DNA of 22,720 nucleotides from DATJBC01 sp035515515 (GTDB taxonomy: Bacteria > Actinomycetota > Acidimicrobiia > Acidimicrobiales > UBA8190), in NCBI GenBank assembly GCA_035515515.1, contig DATJBC010000015.1, positions 1 through 22,720 of the forward strand. The letters are read 5' to 3'. Shown one piece after another: positions 22,480 to 22,720 of this stretch (positions are counted from its first letter, which is position 1; each line of letters opens with the position of its first letter). The notes under the pieces were generated by a model. That model had not been told where the DNA came from. It saw only the letters and a program-made list of their open reading frames with translations, and did not search any database. The position numbers and the translations under genes were made by a program.

Positions 22480-22720
22480 CTACTCGTCGTCGAGCTCGGG
22501 CTCGCCCCGGCCCTCGGCGTCGAAGCGAAAGCCCACGCCCCGCACCGTCACCAGGTACTGGGGACGGGCCGGGTCGCGCTCGAGCTTGACCCGCAGGCGC
22601 CGCACGTGGGTGTCGAGGGTGCGCGTGTCGGCCAGGTCGCGCCCCGACCACAACCGGTCGATGAGCTCGTCGCGGGTGCGCACCTGCCCGGGGGGCGACA
22701 ACAGCATGGCGAGCAGGTCG
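22480..22720 (-). CDS. OmpR/PhoB-type response regulator, DNA-binding domain (5' partial)
   Basis: The last 79 codons before a TAG stop are visible; the receiver domain lies beyond the right edge. The segment is a winged helix of the OmpR/PhoB class: DLLAMLLSPPGQVRTRDELI, then LADTRTLDTHVRRLRVKLE (recognition helix) and the wing YLVTVRGVGFRFD, the usual ending. A short acidic tail (EGRGEPELDDE) follows. The gene converges with the NUDIX gene. A sensor kinase gene is expected nearby but is not in the window. It is at least possible that such a regulator uses 11-bp direct repeats like those before the hydrolase gene; nothing here links them directly. Confidence 0.92.
   Translation of the reverse strand, partial: DLLAMLLSPPGQVRTRDELIDRLWSGRDLADTRTLDTHVRRLRVKLERDPARPQYLVTVRGVGFRFDAEGRGEPELDDE

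Overview
The window is very GC-rich (by eye about 70% or more). It has strong G/C preference at third codon positions, many GTG starts and several apparently leaderless genes. This fits a high-GC actinobacterium; an Acidimicrobiia-like lineage is possible, but that placement is inference. I see no rRNA, IS element, prophage or CRISPR array. It reads as a chromosomal segment with two drug-exporter-like cassettes and several poorly characterised small operons.

Layout. 1-976 (minus): larB followed by the start of larC, for nickel-pincer cofactor synthesis, running off the left edge. 999-1958 (plus): prephenate dehydratase, divergent from larB across 22 bp. 1982-2065: tRNA-Ser(UGA). 2170-2424: 84-aa orphan. 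2497-5791 (minus): a LolD/MacB-type ABC ATPase and an 843-aa FtsX-type permease. 6031-6879: alpha/beta hydrolase preceded by an 11-bp-period direct repeat. 7115-9627: PadR regulator plus a DrrA/DrrB-like exporter. 9638-12178: a TetR regulator divergent from a second DrrA/DrrB-like exporter, with a 31-bp operator-like palindrome between them. 12201-13755 (minus): a winged-helix/coiled-coil protein and purU. 13756-14108: a gene-free stretch with an isolated CRISPR-repeat-like hairpin and short direct repeats. 14109-15152 (minus): an exported neocarzinostatin-fold-like protein with an LPXTG-type C-terminus. 15364-18196: a two-domain GNAT acetyltransferase and a copper amine oxidase. 18226-20132 (minus): a Cas4/AddB-like Fe-S PD-(D/E)XK nuclease translationally coupled to a protein that looks like its catalytically dead relative. 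20230-21452: a one-helix membrane peptide coupled to a patatin-like phospholipase. 21485-21679 (minus): a 64-aa four-cysteine protein. 21775-22473: a NUDIX hydrolase. 22480 to the right edge (minus): the DNA-binding end of an OmpR/PhoB-type response regulator.

Gene coupling is tight. Four-base GTGA or ATGA overlaps join larB-larC, both exporter ATPase-permease pairs, the nuclease pair and the membrane peptide-patatin pair; the LolD-like ATPase and its permease are 1 bp apart. The most unusual items are the nuclease/pseudonuclease pair, the neocarzinostatin-like surface protein, the overlapping divergent -10 boxes of larB and pheA, and the 11-bp repeats before the hydrolase. All functional calls come from reading motifs; no database search was possible.
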